In this document: piece after piece, positions 1 through 4,744 of the stretch | Numbering within the stretch: position 1 is the first letter of the stretch | Layout of the letters: every line of letters starts with the position of its first letter | Source: CAZGLK01 sp964526375 | GTDB lineage: Bacteria; Patescibacteriota; Minisyncoccia; JACQLN01 | Assembly (NCBI GenBank): GCA_964526375.1 | Contig: CAZGLK010000036.1 | Location: 1 to 7,486 of the forward strand | Length of the DNA: 7,486 bases | Direction of reading: 5' to 3' | Program-made: the position numbers and the translations under genes | The notes under the pieces: model-generated | What the model was told of the DNA's origin: nothing | The model's input: the letters and a program-made list of their open reading frames with translations, nothing else | Databases searched by the model: none

Positions 1-13
1 AAGAAAATCCAAG

Positions 14-34
14 CCCCGCTGCTTGCCAGCGGGG
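14..34 (-). terminator. GC-rich hairpin at the window edge, possible minus-strand terminator
   Basis: CCCCGCTG (14-21) pairs perfectly with CAGCGGGG (27-34) around a 5-nt loop. Read on the minus strand the stem is followed by CTTGGATTTTCTT, a weak and interrupted T tract. On the plus strand no T tract follows. It could end a gene lying outside the window, or simply be a structured spacer just before the promoter at 48. The poor T tract keeps confidence low. Confidence 0.25.
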
Positions 35-47
35 TGTTCCTACGCTG

Positions 48-76
48 TTGACAAATCTGTATAATAGGAGTATCAT
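48..76 (+). promoter_or_regulatory. sigma-70-type promoter for the dockerin/cohesin gene
   Basis: TTGACA (48-53, perfect -35) and TATCAT (71-76, five of six -10 bases) are separated by exactly 17 bp. Transcription should begin near 83, giving a leader of about 160 nt before the ATG at 243. A perfect TATAAT at 60-65 is also present, but only 6 bp from the -35, so it would need a different upstream element. Confidence 0.75.
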
Positions 77-91
77 TATAGGCATACAATT

Positions 92-180
92 TGGCCAGAA
101 AAATGGCCATTTTAAGTCCTTTTTTTAAGTACTTTAACAACCTTTTCCCACGAATCGCAGAAGGAGATTCGGCGGGTTTT
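92..180 (+). promoter_or_regulatory. structured 5' leader with a terminator-like hairpin
   Basis: Two hairpins lie between the predicted transcription start and the ribosome-binding site. The first is TGGCCA (92-97) with TGGCCA (104-109) around GAAAAA, followed by a T-rich stretch (110-126). The second is CCC (147-149) plus CGAATC (151-156), pairing with GATTCG (166-171) plus GGG (174-176), followed directly by TTTTT (177-181), the layout of an intrinsic terminator. AAGGAG (161-166) lies in the loop and edge of the second hairpin. A terminator ahead of the gene it would silence suggests attenuation, but I recognise no riboswitch class and see no clear antiterminator. Confidence 0.4.
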
Positions 181-242
181 TGCATCTTTTTCCAAGCAGT
201 TTAACCGTCGATTCCTTTTAGTAGTTTTTAAGGAGGTTTGAA

Positions 243-1835
243 ATGAAGGCTTTAGTTATTGCCACAATTATGGTCATCGCCATGTCAGTGTTCTTGGTGT
301 CGATCGCCAACGCTGGGGCGCCTACTCTGCAACTTAGTATCAATCGCAGTCCCTTGTCCCCGGTTGACCCGATAGAGGTTATGCCGGGAGAGACAAATGT
401 GTTGGCAGGAATCTTCAGGATTACAGCTGGTCCAGACACGGTGCCGCATGTTGTAATTTACTTACGCAATGCCGGCTTGCCGCAACAGCTGAACCCCGTC
501 TCCAAGATCTACATTTCCCACAGCGGAGGCGGGTCAGAATCTGGTTATAACCCTCCAGTTGATATTGGCGCGCCAGTGTATTTTGGCACCATACCAGCCA
601 ACGAAACTAGAGAATTTAAGGTTAGTGTGGACATCTCGCCGAAGATACTCGGCGGCACAATACTTCTTGGTATCGGCGATGCATCTTTTGTGCGGTTGGT
701 CGGACAAGGACCACCGGTAGTCTCCGGCGATTTTCCGGTTTGGGGTAACACAATCAGCGTTTCGACACCGACTCCTCCGCCGATACCGGTTCCGCCTCTG
801 GTTTGGTTGAGTGGTTCGGCTTTAACTGTCCCAACGGACACGACCTATGTCTATATGGGTCTAACCTCGGGCGTTGGATATCTCTCGGCGACGATTTCGG
901 TAACTTCGCCACTGCCGATACTGGATGCCAAGATGGGCGGATACCAAGAGTCTGCGGGCACCTGGATGCTCGCACAGTCGATCTCAATGGGGGTCTTAAA
1001 TATCTCCATGGCCGGCACTACGCCACTGGAGCCCGGAGCACCGCCGTTCATCGTATTCGCATTTTGGACTGGCCAGATGCGTTTGGGTGATAGAGCCGAT
1101 TACCAAATCACCATCCGGTTCAATGAAGAGCCGGTTCAAAGCATCGGCGGCAAGATTGTTTTTGTTGGCATCCCGGGTGATGTCACGGTGAATGGAGAAG
1201 TGTCCGCTTTTGACGCGGCCGCTGTTCTTCGTTCCACCGTGGGCATTTTTGACAACTATGCCGGCTTGATTCTTGCCATTGCCGATGTCAGTGGCAACGG
1301 CGAAGTGACTGCCTACGACGCTGCGCTGATCTTGCAGTTTGTTGCGGGGATTATTGATATCTTCCCCGTAGTGACGTCGACACCGTCAACTCCGGCTGGC
1401 GGTGGGTCAGGTGGAGGAAGTACTACAGCCGCCGGTAAAATCGCCGCCAGCGAGCCGCCGAGCGTAAAGTTGGGCGAGTTTGTAACGCAAGCCGACGGTT
1501 CGATGGTGATTCCAATCCTGGTGGACCAGATGGAGGGTGTCCTAGCCGGCCAACTGGATGTCTCTTTTGGCGGTGGCGGCTCTGTTCAGGCAGAGCCCGG
1601 CGGACTCTTGGAGGGCTACACGGTCGTCACTCTCCAAGAGGAGGGGAGAATTAAAATCTCCTTTGCCGGCTCTGCCTCGCCTTCCGGGGGAGGAGAAGTT
1701 CTCCGACTCAAGTTCAGCCAGAAGCCGAAAGGTCTGCGGCTTAAGGTGCGGCTGAACGAGAACCCGTCTCAAATTCTTTCCACGGCTGTGGAGGCGCGGT
1801 CGTGGGGGGAAGTCAAAAATGGTTTTTTGAAGTAA
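243..1835 (+). CDS. secreted surface protein with type I dockerin and cohesin-like domain
   Basis: A 530-aa exported protein. Residues 1-24 form a signal peptide (Lys2, hydrophobic core, A22-N-A24 cleavage motif). Residues 26-175 and 185-310 look like two beta-rich extracellular regions, joined by a Pro/Thr linker (about 175-186). Residues 312-371 hold a duplicated dockerin: calcium loop 1 has D313, N317, G318, D324 and loop 2 has D348, N352, G353, D359, each followed by an Ala/Leu-rich helix. A Gly/Ser linker (386-397) leads to a domain at about 405-510 with the cohesin-like pattern of beta strands and a late G-E-V-L-R-L-K-F strand. Dockerins bind cohesins in a calcium-dependent way, so the protein may assemble with itself or with partners on the cell surface. 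The start is secure: AAGGAGGT (230-237) sits 5 nt before the ATG. It is monocistronic, with its own promoter and terminator. The dockerin call is firm; the cohesin call is by pattern only. Confidence 0.85.
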   Translation: MKALVIATIMVIAMSVFLVSIANAGAPTLQLSINRSPLSPVDPIEVMPGETNVLAGIFRITAGPDTVPHVVIYLRNAGLPQQLNPVSKIYISHSGGGSESGYNPPVDIGAPVYFGTIPANETREFKVSVDISPKILGGTILLGIGDASFVRLVGQGPPVVSGDFPVWGNTISVSTPTPPPIPVPPLVWLSGSALTVPTDTTYVYMGLTSGVGYLSATISVTSPLPILDAKMGGYQESAGTWMLAQSISMGVLNISMAGTTPLEPGAPPFIVFAFWTGQMRLGDRADYQITIRFNEEPVQSIGGKIVFVGIPGDVTVNGEVSAFDAAAVLRSTVGIFDNYAGLILAIADVSGNGEVTAYDAALILQFVAGIIDIFPVVTSTPSTPAGGGSGGGSTTAAGKIAASEPPSVKLGEFVTQADGSMVIPILVDQMEGVLAGQLDVSFGGGGSVQAEPGGLLEGYTVVTLQEEGRIKISFAGSASPSGGGEVLRLKFSQKPKGLRLKVRLNENPSQILSTAVEARSWGEVKNGFLK

Positions 1836-1845
1836 AACACACACC

Positions 1846-1890
1846 GAGGCGCTGTTGAGAAATCAACAGCGCCTCTTTTCTTTTTCTTTT
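1846..1890 (+). terminator. strong intrinsic terminator after the dockerin gene
   Basis: GAGGCGCTGTTGA (1846-1858) pairs perfectly over 13 bp with 1863-1875 around a GAAA tetraloop. It is followed by a T-rich tail (1876-1890) broken only by two C residues. It begins 11 nt after the stop codon. Confidence 0.92.
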
Positions 1891-1967
1891 CAAAATGTAA
1901 CTTTTCGCTTTGCGGCTATACTCGACTTGGTAGCTATGCTTGGCAGTTATATTTGAGTCTATTCCCC

Positions 1968-2009
1968 ATGTTAACAACCCGCAGACGATCGTCTGATGAG
2001 TGTTAACAT
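1968..2009. repeat. 42-bp symmetric nested palindrome
   Basis: ATGTTAACA (1968-1976), 5 nt, CAGACGATCGTCTG (1982-1995), 5 nt, TGTTAACAT (2001-2009). The inner 14-mer is a perfect palindrome and the outer 9-mers are perfect inverted copies, each containing the palindrome TGTTAACA. All share one centre, between 1988 and 1989. The outer centres lie 32 bp apart, close to three helical turns. The two 5-nt spacers are not complementary. It lies in a gene-free spacer, 130 bp past the dockerin gene, so no target gene is obvious. It resembles a multi-dimer protein-binding site; recombination or replication roles cannot be excluded. Confidence 0.8.
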
Positions 2010-2140
2010 CAAACTTACTCTCCTTCTCTCCTTCGCCCGGGACTCCAGATTTCAGTAAATCATTGGATTCAGATTCTACCCACGTGCCAGAGGGCCGCCG
2101 CGTCAGACGTGGTGGCTGAATGGCCCTCGGTGCGGGGTTC

Positions 2141-2160
2141 CCTGCCTGCCGGTAGGCAGG
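2141..2160. repeat. palindromic repeat, copy 1
   Basis: CCTGCCT (2141-2147) and AGGCAGG (2154-2160) are perfect inverted arms around GCCGGT. The unit is nested in an outer GGGG/CCCC stem (2134-2137 with 2163-2166). From memory, palindromes of this CCTGCCT/AGGCAGG type are scattered through many CPR genomes and often read through as CLPAGR-like peptides; I cannot verify that here. Confidence 0.7.
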
Positions 2161-2212
2161 CGCCCCATGCGAGAGTGTGGGAGGAACTTGTTAATAGCGC
2201 GGGCGCCATGCG

Positions 2213-2231
2213 CCTGCCCGCGGTAGGCAGG
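2213..2231. repeat. palindromic repeat, copy 2 (degenerate)
   Basis: CCTGCC (2213-2218) with GGCAGG (2226-2231) is the same family as the copy at 2141-2160, starting 72 bp from it. It also overlaps an alternative stem, GCGGGC (2199-2204) with GCCCGC (2216-2221). It begins 20 bp beyond the cupredoxin stop codon on that gene's downstream side, so it may protect or define that mRNA's 3' end, although no T tract follows. Confidence 0.65.
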
Positions 2232-2250
2232 TTCTGCGCGTCGGGTTCCA

Positions 2251-2760
2251 CTACTCTACGACAATAGTGCCGGTATCACCGGGGTTAAGATGATTGTGGT
2301 ACTTCCAGCTGCCAGAGATATCAAACTTGAATGACCAGCTATCGTCCGGCCGAATGCCTGTGCAGGCGTCAAAGGTGCTGCCCAAGCAGCCGCCGGTTGT
2401 TGGGTAGGCGCGGTGGGAAGGGTGCACCGCGGCGGCCGTCCACATTGACTGCGAGCTTTGATTTTTGAAGGTAACCGTCTCACCCTTCTTTACCGACAGA
2501 TTAGACGGCGAATAACCGGAGTCGGTATAGGTTATTGTTTTTTCTTCCCTCGGGGCTGAATCCTCAAGACGAGCGGCTGCTTGCTGCGGGCTGGTCGAAT
2601 CAGTCGAAGGCGTCTGGCCTGCGGGTGGTTGCGCGGCCGGCTGTTGATTTGACGTTTGAGGAACCGACGGCGCGGATTGATATGAGCTCCTGAAAAGGAA
2701 ATATCCGCCCACAAGAACAACCGCAACGATAGCCATGGTAACAATAATTTTATTGTTCAT
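2251..2760 (-). CDS. membrane-anchored cupredoxin-like protein with altered metal site
   Basis: 169 aa. Residues 5-23 are an N-terminal membrane anchor or uncleaved signal, 28-66 a Pro/Gln/Ser/Thr-rich linker, and 73-169 a plastocyanin/azurin-like beta domain (GYSPSNLSVKKGETVTFKN, then a C-terminal GTIVV strand). Typical small cupredoxins end in a loop of the form Y-x-C-x-x-H-x-x-M-x-G-x-I. Here the aligned loop runs from Y154 to I166, with Asn156, Asn159 and Asp162 where Cys, His and Met are expected. Histidines H113 and H116 (HPSH) and H155 and H157 (YHNH) remain, plus C125 and C133, which could form a disulfide or bind metal. It may therefore bind copper in a non-type-1 site or have a structural role. 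The start is 15 bp after the DoxX-like gene, implying co-transcription. No Shine-Dalgarno is visible before the ATG. Confidence 0.82.
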   Translation of the reverse strand: MNNKIIVTMAIVAVVLVGGYFLFRSSYQSAPSVPQTSNQQPAAQPPAGQTPSTDSTSPQQAAARLEDSAPREEKTITYTDSGYSPSNLSVKKGETVTFKNQSSQSMWTAAAVHPSHRAYPTTGGCLGSTFDACTGIRPDDSWSFKFDISGSWKYHNHLNPGDTGTIVVE

Positions 2761-2775
2761 AATTTGTTTATTAAA

Positions 2776-3192
2776 TTAATTATTAATTGTCGGCCTTTGA
2801 TGATTAGCAGCGGGTTTTTGCTGTCTGGCGATTTTGTTTAACACCCGAGCTGGCAAAGAATCAATCACCAGCGCCAAAGTTGCGGCTAAAAGCCCAATGT
2901 CCCGCACGGTTATGTCGGTAATGCCGCTTACCGCAAGCACAATAACAAGATGGCTAGCGCCAGCGATCGCCCCGAGCCAAGTGAGGGTATTAATCAACAA
3001 TAAGGCAGCGATAGCAATATCCAGGATGGCTGTTCCAATCATGGCTTGAGAGACCGGAATAGGCAGGAGCCTGGCGGCCCAGGGTTGTAGATATCCGCCC
3101 CAAGCCTCGGGATTTTTGAAAATCAAGACGCCAATCCACAAAAAAGTGATTGCCAAGCCAAGCCTTAAAATATGAAACGCGGCTTTTCTCAT
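2776..3192 (-). CDS. DoxX-like four-helix membrane protein
   Basis: 138 aa from the ATG at 3192. A GTG at 3231 would add 13 residues, but the added peptide is not membrane-like and its DNA carries a palindrome, so I prefer MRKAAFHIL as the N-terminus. Hydrophobic segments lie at about 8-25, 50-68, 71-88 and 96-113, matching the DoxX/DoxD fold. The segment SGITDITVRDIGLL before helix 4 resembles DoxX relatives, and the tail is basic and polar. DoxX proteins are linked to quinone or thiosulfate redox chemistry or oxidative-stress complexes in other bacteria; the substrate here is unknown. The neighbours are a small membrane protein upstream and a cupredoxin 15 bp downstream, which fits an envelope redox operon. 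No clear Shine-Dalgarno. Confidence 0.72.
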   Translation of the reverse strand: MRKAAFHILRLGLAITFLWIGVLIFKNPEAWGGYLQPWAARLLPIPVSQAMIGTAILDIAIAALLLINTLTWLGAIAGASHLVIVLAVSGITDITVRDIGLLAATLALVIDSLPARVLNKIARQQKPAANHQRPTINN

Positions 3193-3203
3193 GGTTTTAT
3201 GTT

Positions 3204-3218
3204 CAACACCGGGTGTTG
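3204..3218. promoter_or_regulatory. inverted repeat just ahead of the DoxX-like start
   Basis: CAACACC (3204-3210) and GGTGTTG (3212-3218) are perfect inverted arms around one G. The repeat lies 12 nt upstream of the preferred ATG on the minus strand. It could be an operator or an mRNA hairpin near the start codon. I see no convincing -10/-35 beside it. Confidence 0.4.
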
Positions 3219-3244
3219 CGCAGTATGCCACTACACTTGGCTCA

Positions 3245-3487
3245 CTAGGGAAGGTTTATGTTTTTTTGTTGCTGCAAAATTTGTTGAAGTATGTTTTGTT
3301 GTGCATCCAGAGCTCTTTTATAGGTTGGGCTAAAGAACTTACGATAGAAAAGAATTCCACCTATAATGGCTATGCCAACTATTGCTATTATGAAAATCAA
3401 ATACCATTTGATACCCTTTTTGGCTAAGCGTAAGATCTTTTGCTCCATTTCTGGAGTGAATTCGTGTTGTATTTTTTGCGGATCCAT
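3245..3487 (-). CDS. small single-pass membrane protein, function unknown
   Basis: 80 aa. A charged N-terminal segment (1-26, with FTPEMEQKILRLAKKG) looks helical. Residues 28-48 form one strongly hydrophobic transmembrane helix (WYLIFIIAIVGIAIIGGILFY), followed by RK, and the C-terminal tail (52-76) is Gln/Asn-rich and could be helical (LDAQQNILQQILQQQ). I do not recognise a family. The coding pattern is plausible, and it lies 52 bp upstream of the DoxX-like ATG on the same strand, so it is probably the first gene of that operon. The ribosome-binding site is weak (only AAGAT-like). Confidence 0.6.
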   Translation of the reverse strand: MDPQKIQHEFTPEMEQKILRLAKKGIKWYLIFIIAIVGIAIIGGILFYRKFFSPTYKRALDAQQNILQQILQQQKNINLP

Positions 3488-3633
3488 TTTTATCTTGTTA
3501 GTTAGTTGATCATCGACCTTTTAATCTTTGTCTAGGGGTCCAAGCCTCTGTAGTACAGATGGCGGTCCACTGTCGGTGCAGATAGCACATATTGTTGTCC
3601 TGCGTATAACTATGCTATCATATAGTCAACAAT
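3488..3633. promoter_or_regulatory. divergent intergenic region
   Basis: This spacer separates the minus-strand membrane operon from the plus-strand toxin-antitoxin operon. Besides the antitoxin promoter it holds TCTGTA (3547-3552) and TACAGA (3554-3559), a 13-bp inverted repeat with one central base that could be an operator. For the minus-strand operon I find only a weak -35-like TAGACA with no good -10, so its promoter is undefined. Confidence 0.35.
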
Positions 3634-3636
3634 ATG
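3588..3636 (+). promoter_or_regulatory. toxin-antitoxin promoter inside a 10-bp inverted-repeat operator
   Basis: CATATTGTTG (3588-3597) and CAACAATATG (3627-3636) are perfect inverted arms separated by 29 bp. The left arm contains the -35-like TTGTTG (3592-3597). The -10 is TATCAT (3616-3621) with an extended TG two bases upstream (TGC-TATCAT) and an 18-bp spacer. The right arm covers the predicted start of transcription (about 3628) and includes the ATG (3634-3636). The transcript would have only about 6 nt of leader, so translation is probably leaderless. Autorepression by the antitoxin or the complex is the natural inference. Confidence 0.68.
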
Positions 3637-4137
3637 GTCGAGCTTGCCAAACCAAAAATAGACGAGCGCGTCTATAAAAACGCCGTTTTATTCTTCATCA
3701 AGTACTGCAACAACCAGTACTTGCATGCCACAAAGCTGAACAAACTCTTGTATTACCTTGACTTTGTTTATTTTCGCGACCATAAAAAACCGGTTACCGG
3801 TGACGTATATATCCATCAGGGATATGGGCCGGTACCATCTCGTATTGACGAGATACTTGCCACACTCAAGAACGAAGGGGCTATTGACACTGAAGCTGTC
3901 GATTACAAAGACGGCGAGCTAATACGTTTTGATCTTAAAGACCCGAAAAAACTTGATGAGTCAGTTTTTCCGGCAGATCAGAAAAAACTTCTCAAGCAAA
4001 TCTGCGACGAATTCGGAAATTGGCCGACCGAAAAAATTGTCGCCCAGACGCATCTCGAAGCTCCCTGGTTTTACTCAAAGCCCTATGAAATCGTGGATTA
4101 CGCTTACGCGCGCGACATTGATTTCTTCCGGCAGTAG
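3634..4137 (+). CDS. Panacea-domain (DUF4065) antitoxin
   Basis: 167 aa covering nearly one Panacea/DUF4065 domain (the SocA/GepA-like family). Signature stretches are ATKLNKLLYYLDFVYF (32-47), the YGPVPSRIDEIL segment (64-75) and HLEAPWF (140-146). The family is known as an antitoxin domain that pairs with many unrelated toxins. No separate helix-turn-helix is apparent, so any DNA binding would rely on the Panacea fold or on the toxin complex. The gene is followed 12 bp later by a RelE-like toxin, the usual antitoxin-first order. No Shine-Dalgarno is present; the promoter places the RNA start about 6 nt before the ATG. The domain call is strong; the antitoxin role follows from family and context. 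Confidence 0.87.
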   Translation: MVELAKPKIDERVYKNAVLFFIKYCNNQYLHATKLNKLLYYLDFVYFRDHKKPVTGDVYIHQGYGPVPSRIDEILATLKNEGAIDTEAVDYKDGELIRFDLKDPKKLDESVFPADQKKLLKQICDEFGNWPTEKIVAQTHLEAPWFYSKPYEIVDYAYARDIDFFRQ

Positions 4138-4149
4138 TATGTTACGCTT

Positions 4150-4533
4150 ATGGCTTGGGTTTATGTTGAGCGAGAACATTTTATCCGTATGTGTGAGAAG
4201 GTCGGTGTTTCCGAAACGGTGCGCGATGCCATAAAACTATGGGTGCCAACAGTAAGTCGATTTGAACTCTCGCGCCAAAAACTCGTTTATCGCTCACCCA
4301 AGAACCGCTACGAAGCCTGGGCGGCAGGTATTCCAAATCCTGACAGCAACAAGGGGAAGAGCGGTGGATATCGTGTAGTGTATTTCCTTGACCTTGCAGG
4401 AGGCACGATCAACCTTGATTTTATAGAGGAACGCAAAGAACTTGGTTTTCGCGACGAAGGCCATCGCAAAAAAGACCGCTACAACGGACATATAAATGGA
4501 TTGAAAGAATATTTGAAAAAACTGGATGCGTAG
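4150..4533 (+). CDS. RelE/HigB-like mRNA interferase toxin
   Basis: 127 aa. The central and C-terminal part reads as a RelE-superfamily fold: the K-G-K-S-G-G-Y-R-V-V-Y-F strand (68-79), followed by a strand ending L-D-F-I-E-E-R-K-E-L and a basic C-terminal helix. These are the most recognisable elements of RelE/HigB toxins, which cleave mRNA on the ribosome. The N-terminal 45 residues are less typical. Candidate basic or catalytic residues include R75, R95, K96 and several Lys/Arg at 101-110, but I cannot assign catalysis. It begins 12 nt after the antitoxin stop with no Shine-Dalgarno, so expression probably depends on translational coupling. Panacea antitoxins are known to pair with RelE-like toxins among others. 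A non-toxin RelE relative is possible but unlikely in this context. Confidence 0.75.
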   Translation: MAWVYVEREHFIRMCEKVGVSETVRDAIKLWVPTVSRFELSRQKLVYRSPKNRYEAWAAGIPNPDSNKGKSGGYRVVYFLDLAGGTINLDFIEERKELGFRDEGHRKKDRYNGHINGLKEYLKKLDA

Positions 4534-4544
4534 TCTAGTTTTTT
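4516..4544 (+). terminator. possible terminator overlapping the toxin stop codon
   Basis: AAAAAACTGGA (4516-4526) can pair with TCTAGTTTTTT (4534-4544) around a 7-nt loop containing the end of the coding sequence, with one G-U pair. The T run is the 3' arm itself, as in some bidirectional terminators. The stem core is short and weak. Confidence 0.35.
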
Positions 4545-4578
4545 CTATTTACCCGCCTGAGCTTTCAGTTTCGGTTCT

Positions 4579-4623
4579 GCCGCGCGAAGCACGGCTAAAC
4601 TCTCGGGGCAAATTCCCGAAAGT
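4579..4623. other. two short hairpins 3' of tRNA-Val
   Basis: GCCG-C-GC (4579-4585) with GC-A-CGGC (4589-4595) and one mismatch, then ACT-C-TCGGG (4599-4607) with CCCGA-A-AGT (4615-4623). They lie downstream of tRNA-Val on its strand and could mark the 3' end of the precursor or a processing site. No T tract follows on either strand. Confidence 0.35.
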
Positions 4624-4633
4624 CAAATTCTAG

Positions 4634-4706
4634 TGGGCGCACCAGGATTCAAACCTGGGACCTACCGCGTGTAAGGCGGCCGCTCTAATCGCTGAGCTAT
4701 GCGCCC
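4634..4706 (-). tRNA. tRNA-Val (anticodon UAC)
   Basis: A 73-nt cloverleaf: acceptor arm GGGCGCA / TGCGCCC, D stem GCTC / GAGC, anticodon stem GCCGC / GCGGT, loop CTTACAC with anticodon TAC, 5-nt variable loop, T stem CCAGG / CCTGG, and discriminator A. The 3' CCA is not encoded (CTA follows). Oddities: the D loop is AGCGATTA and the T loop is TTTGAAT, so positions 19 and 56 appear to be A and U in place of the near-universal G19 and C56. The change is compensatory, so the elbow contact may be kept as A-U. It lies 38 bp downstream of the LOG gene on the same strand. Confidence 0.94.
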
Positions 4707-4714
4707 TCTATTTT

Positions 4715-4742
4715 AACTACTCACTACCAACTACTCACTACA
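4715..4742. repeat. 14-bp tandem repeat between tRNA-Val and the LOG gene
   Basis: AACTACTCACTACC (4715-4728) is followed immediately by AACTACTCACTACA (4729-4742), 13 of 14 bases identical. It is a simple intergenic repeat lying between the LOG stop codon and the tRNA 5' end. Confidence 0.8.
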
Positions 4743-4744
4743 AC

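Larger units (their letters stand above)
1891..2250. other. gene-free spacer with a GC-rich structured block
   Basis: I see no credible gene here. After the 42-bp palindrome the stretch 2010-2080 is plain. From about 2088 to 2231 it is GC-rich and foldable: GAGGGCC (2090-2096) pairs with GGCCCTC (2122-2128); GGGG (2134-2137) with CCCC (2163-2166) encloses the palindrome at 2141-2160; and a related palindrome lies at 2213-2231. A 60-codon minus-strand frame runs through the block but reads as low-complexity translation of the palindromes. It could be a non-coding RNA, the 3' end of the cupredoxin transcript, or repeat debris. Confidence 0.5.

Noticed and set aside
60..65. Perfect TATAAT as the -10 of the dockerin promoter
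   Set aside because: It is only 6 bp from TTGACA. TATCAT at 71-76 has the correct 17-bp spacing.
2069..2251. 60-codon minus-strand frame in the spacer
   Set aside because: It is a translation of the palindromic GC-rich block (contains a CLPAGR-like peptide), has no domain and no ribosome-binding site.
3193..3231. GTG start 13 residues upstream for the DoxX-like protein
   Set aside because: The added peptide is not membrane-like and its DNA holds a 15-bp inverted repeat. The ATG at 3192 gives a typical DoxX N-terminus.
3488..3540. Promoter for the minus-strand membrane operon (TAGACA at about 3528-3533)
   Set aside because: No -10 hexamer with acceptable match at 16-18 bp spacing was found.
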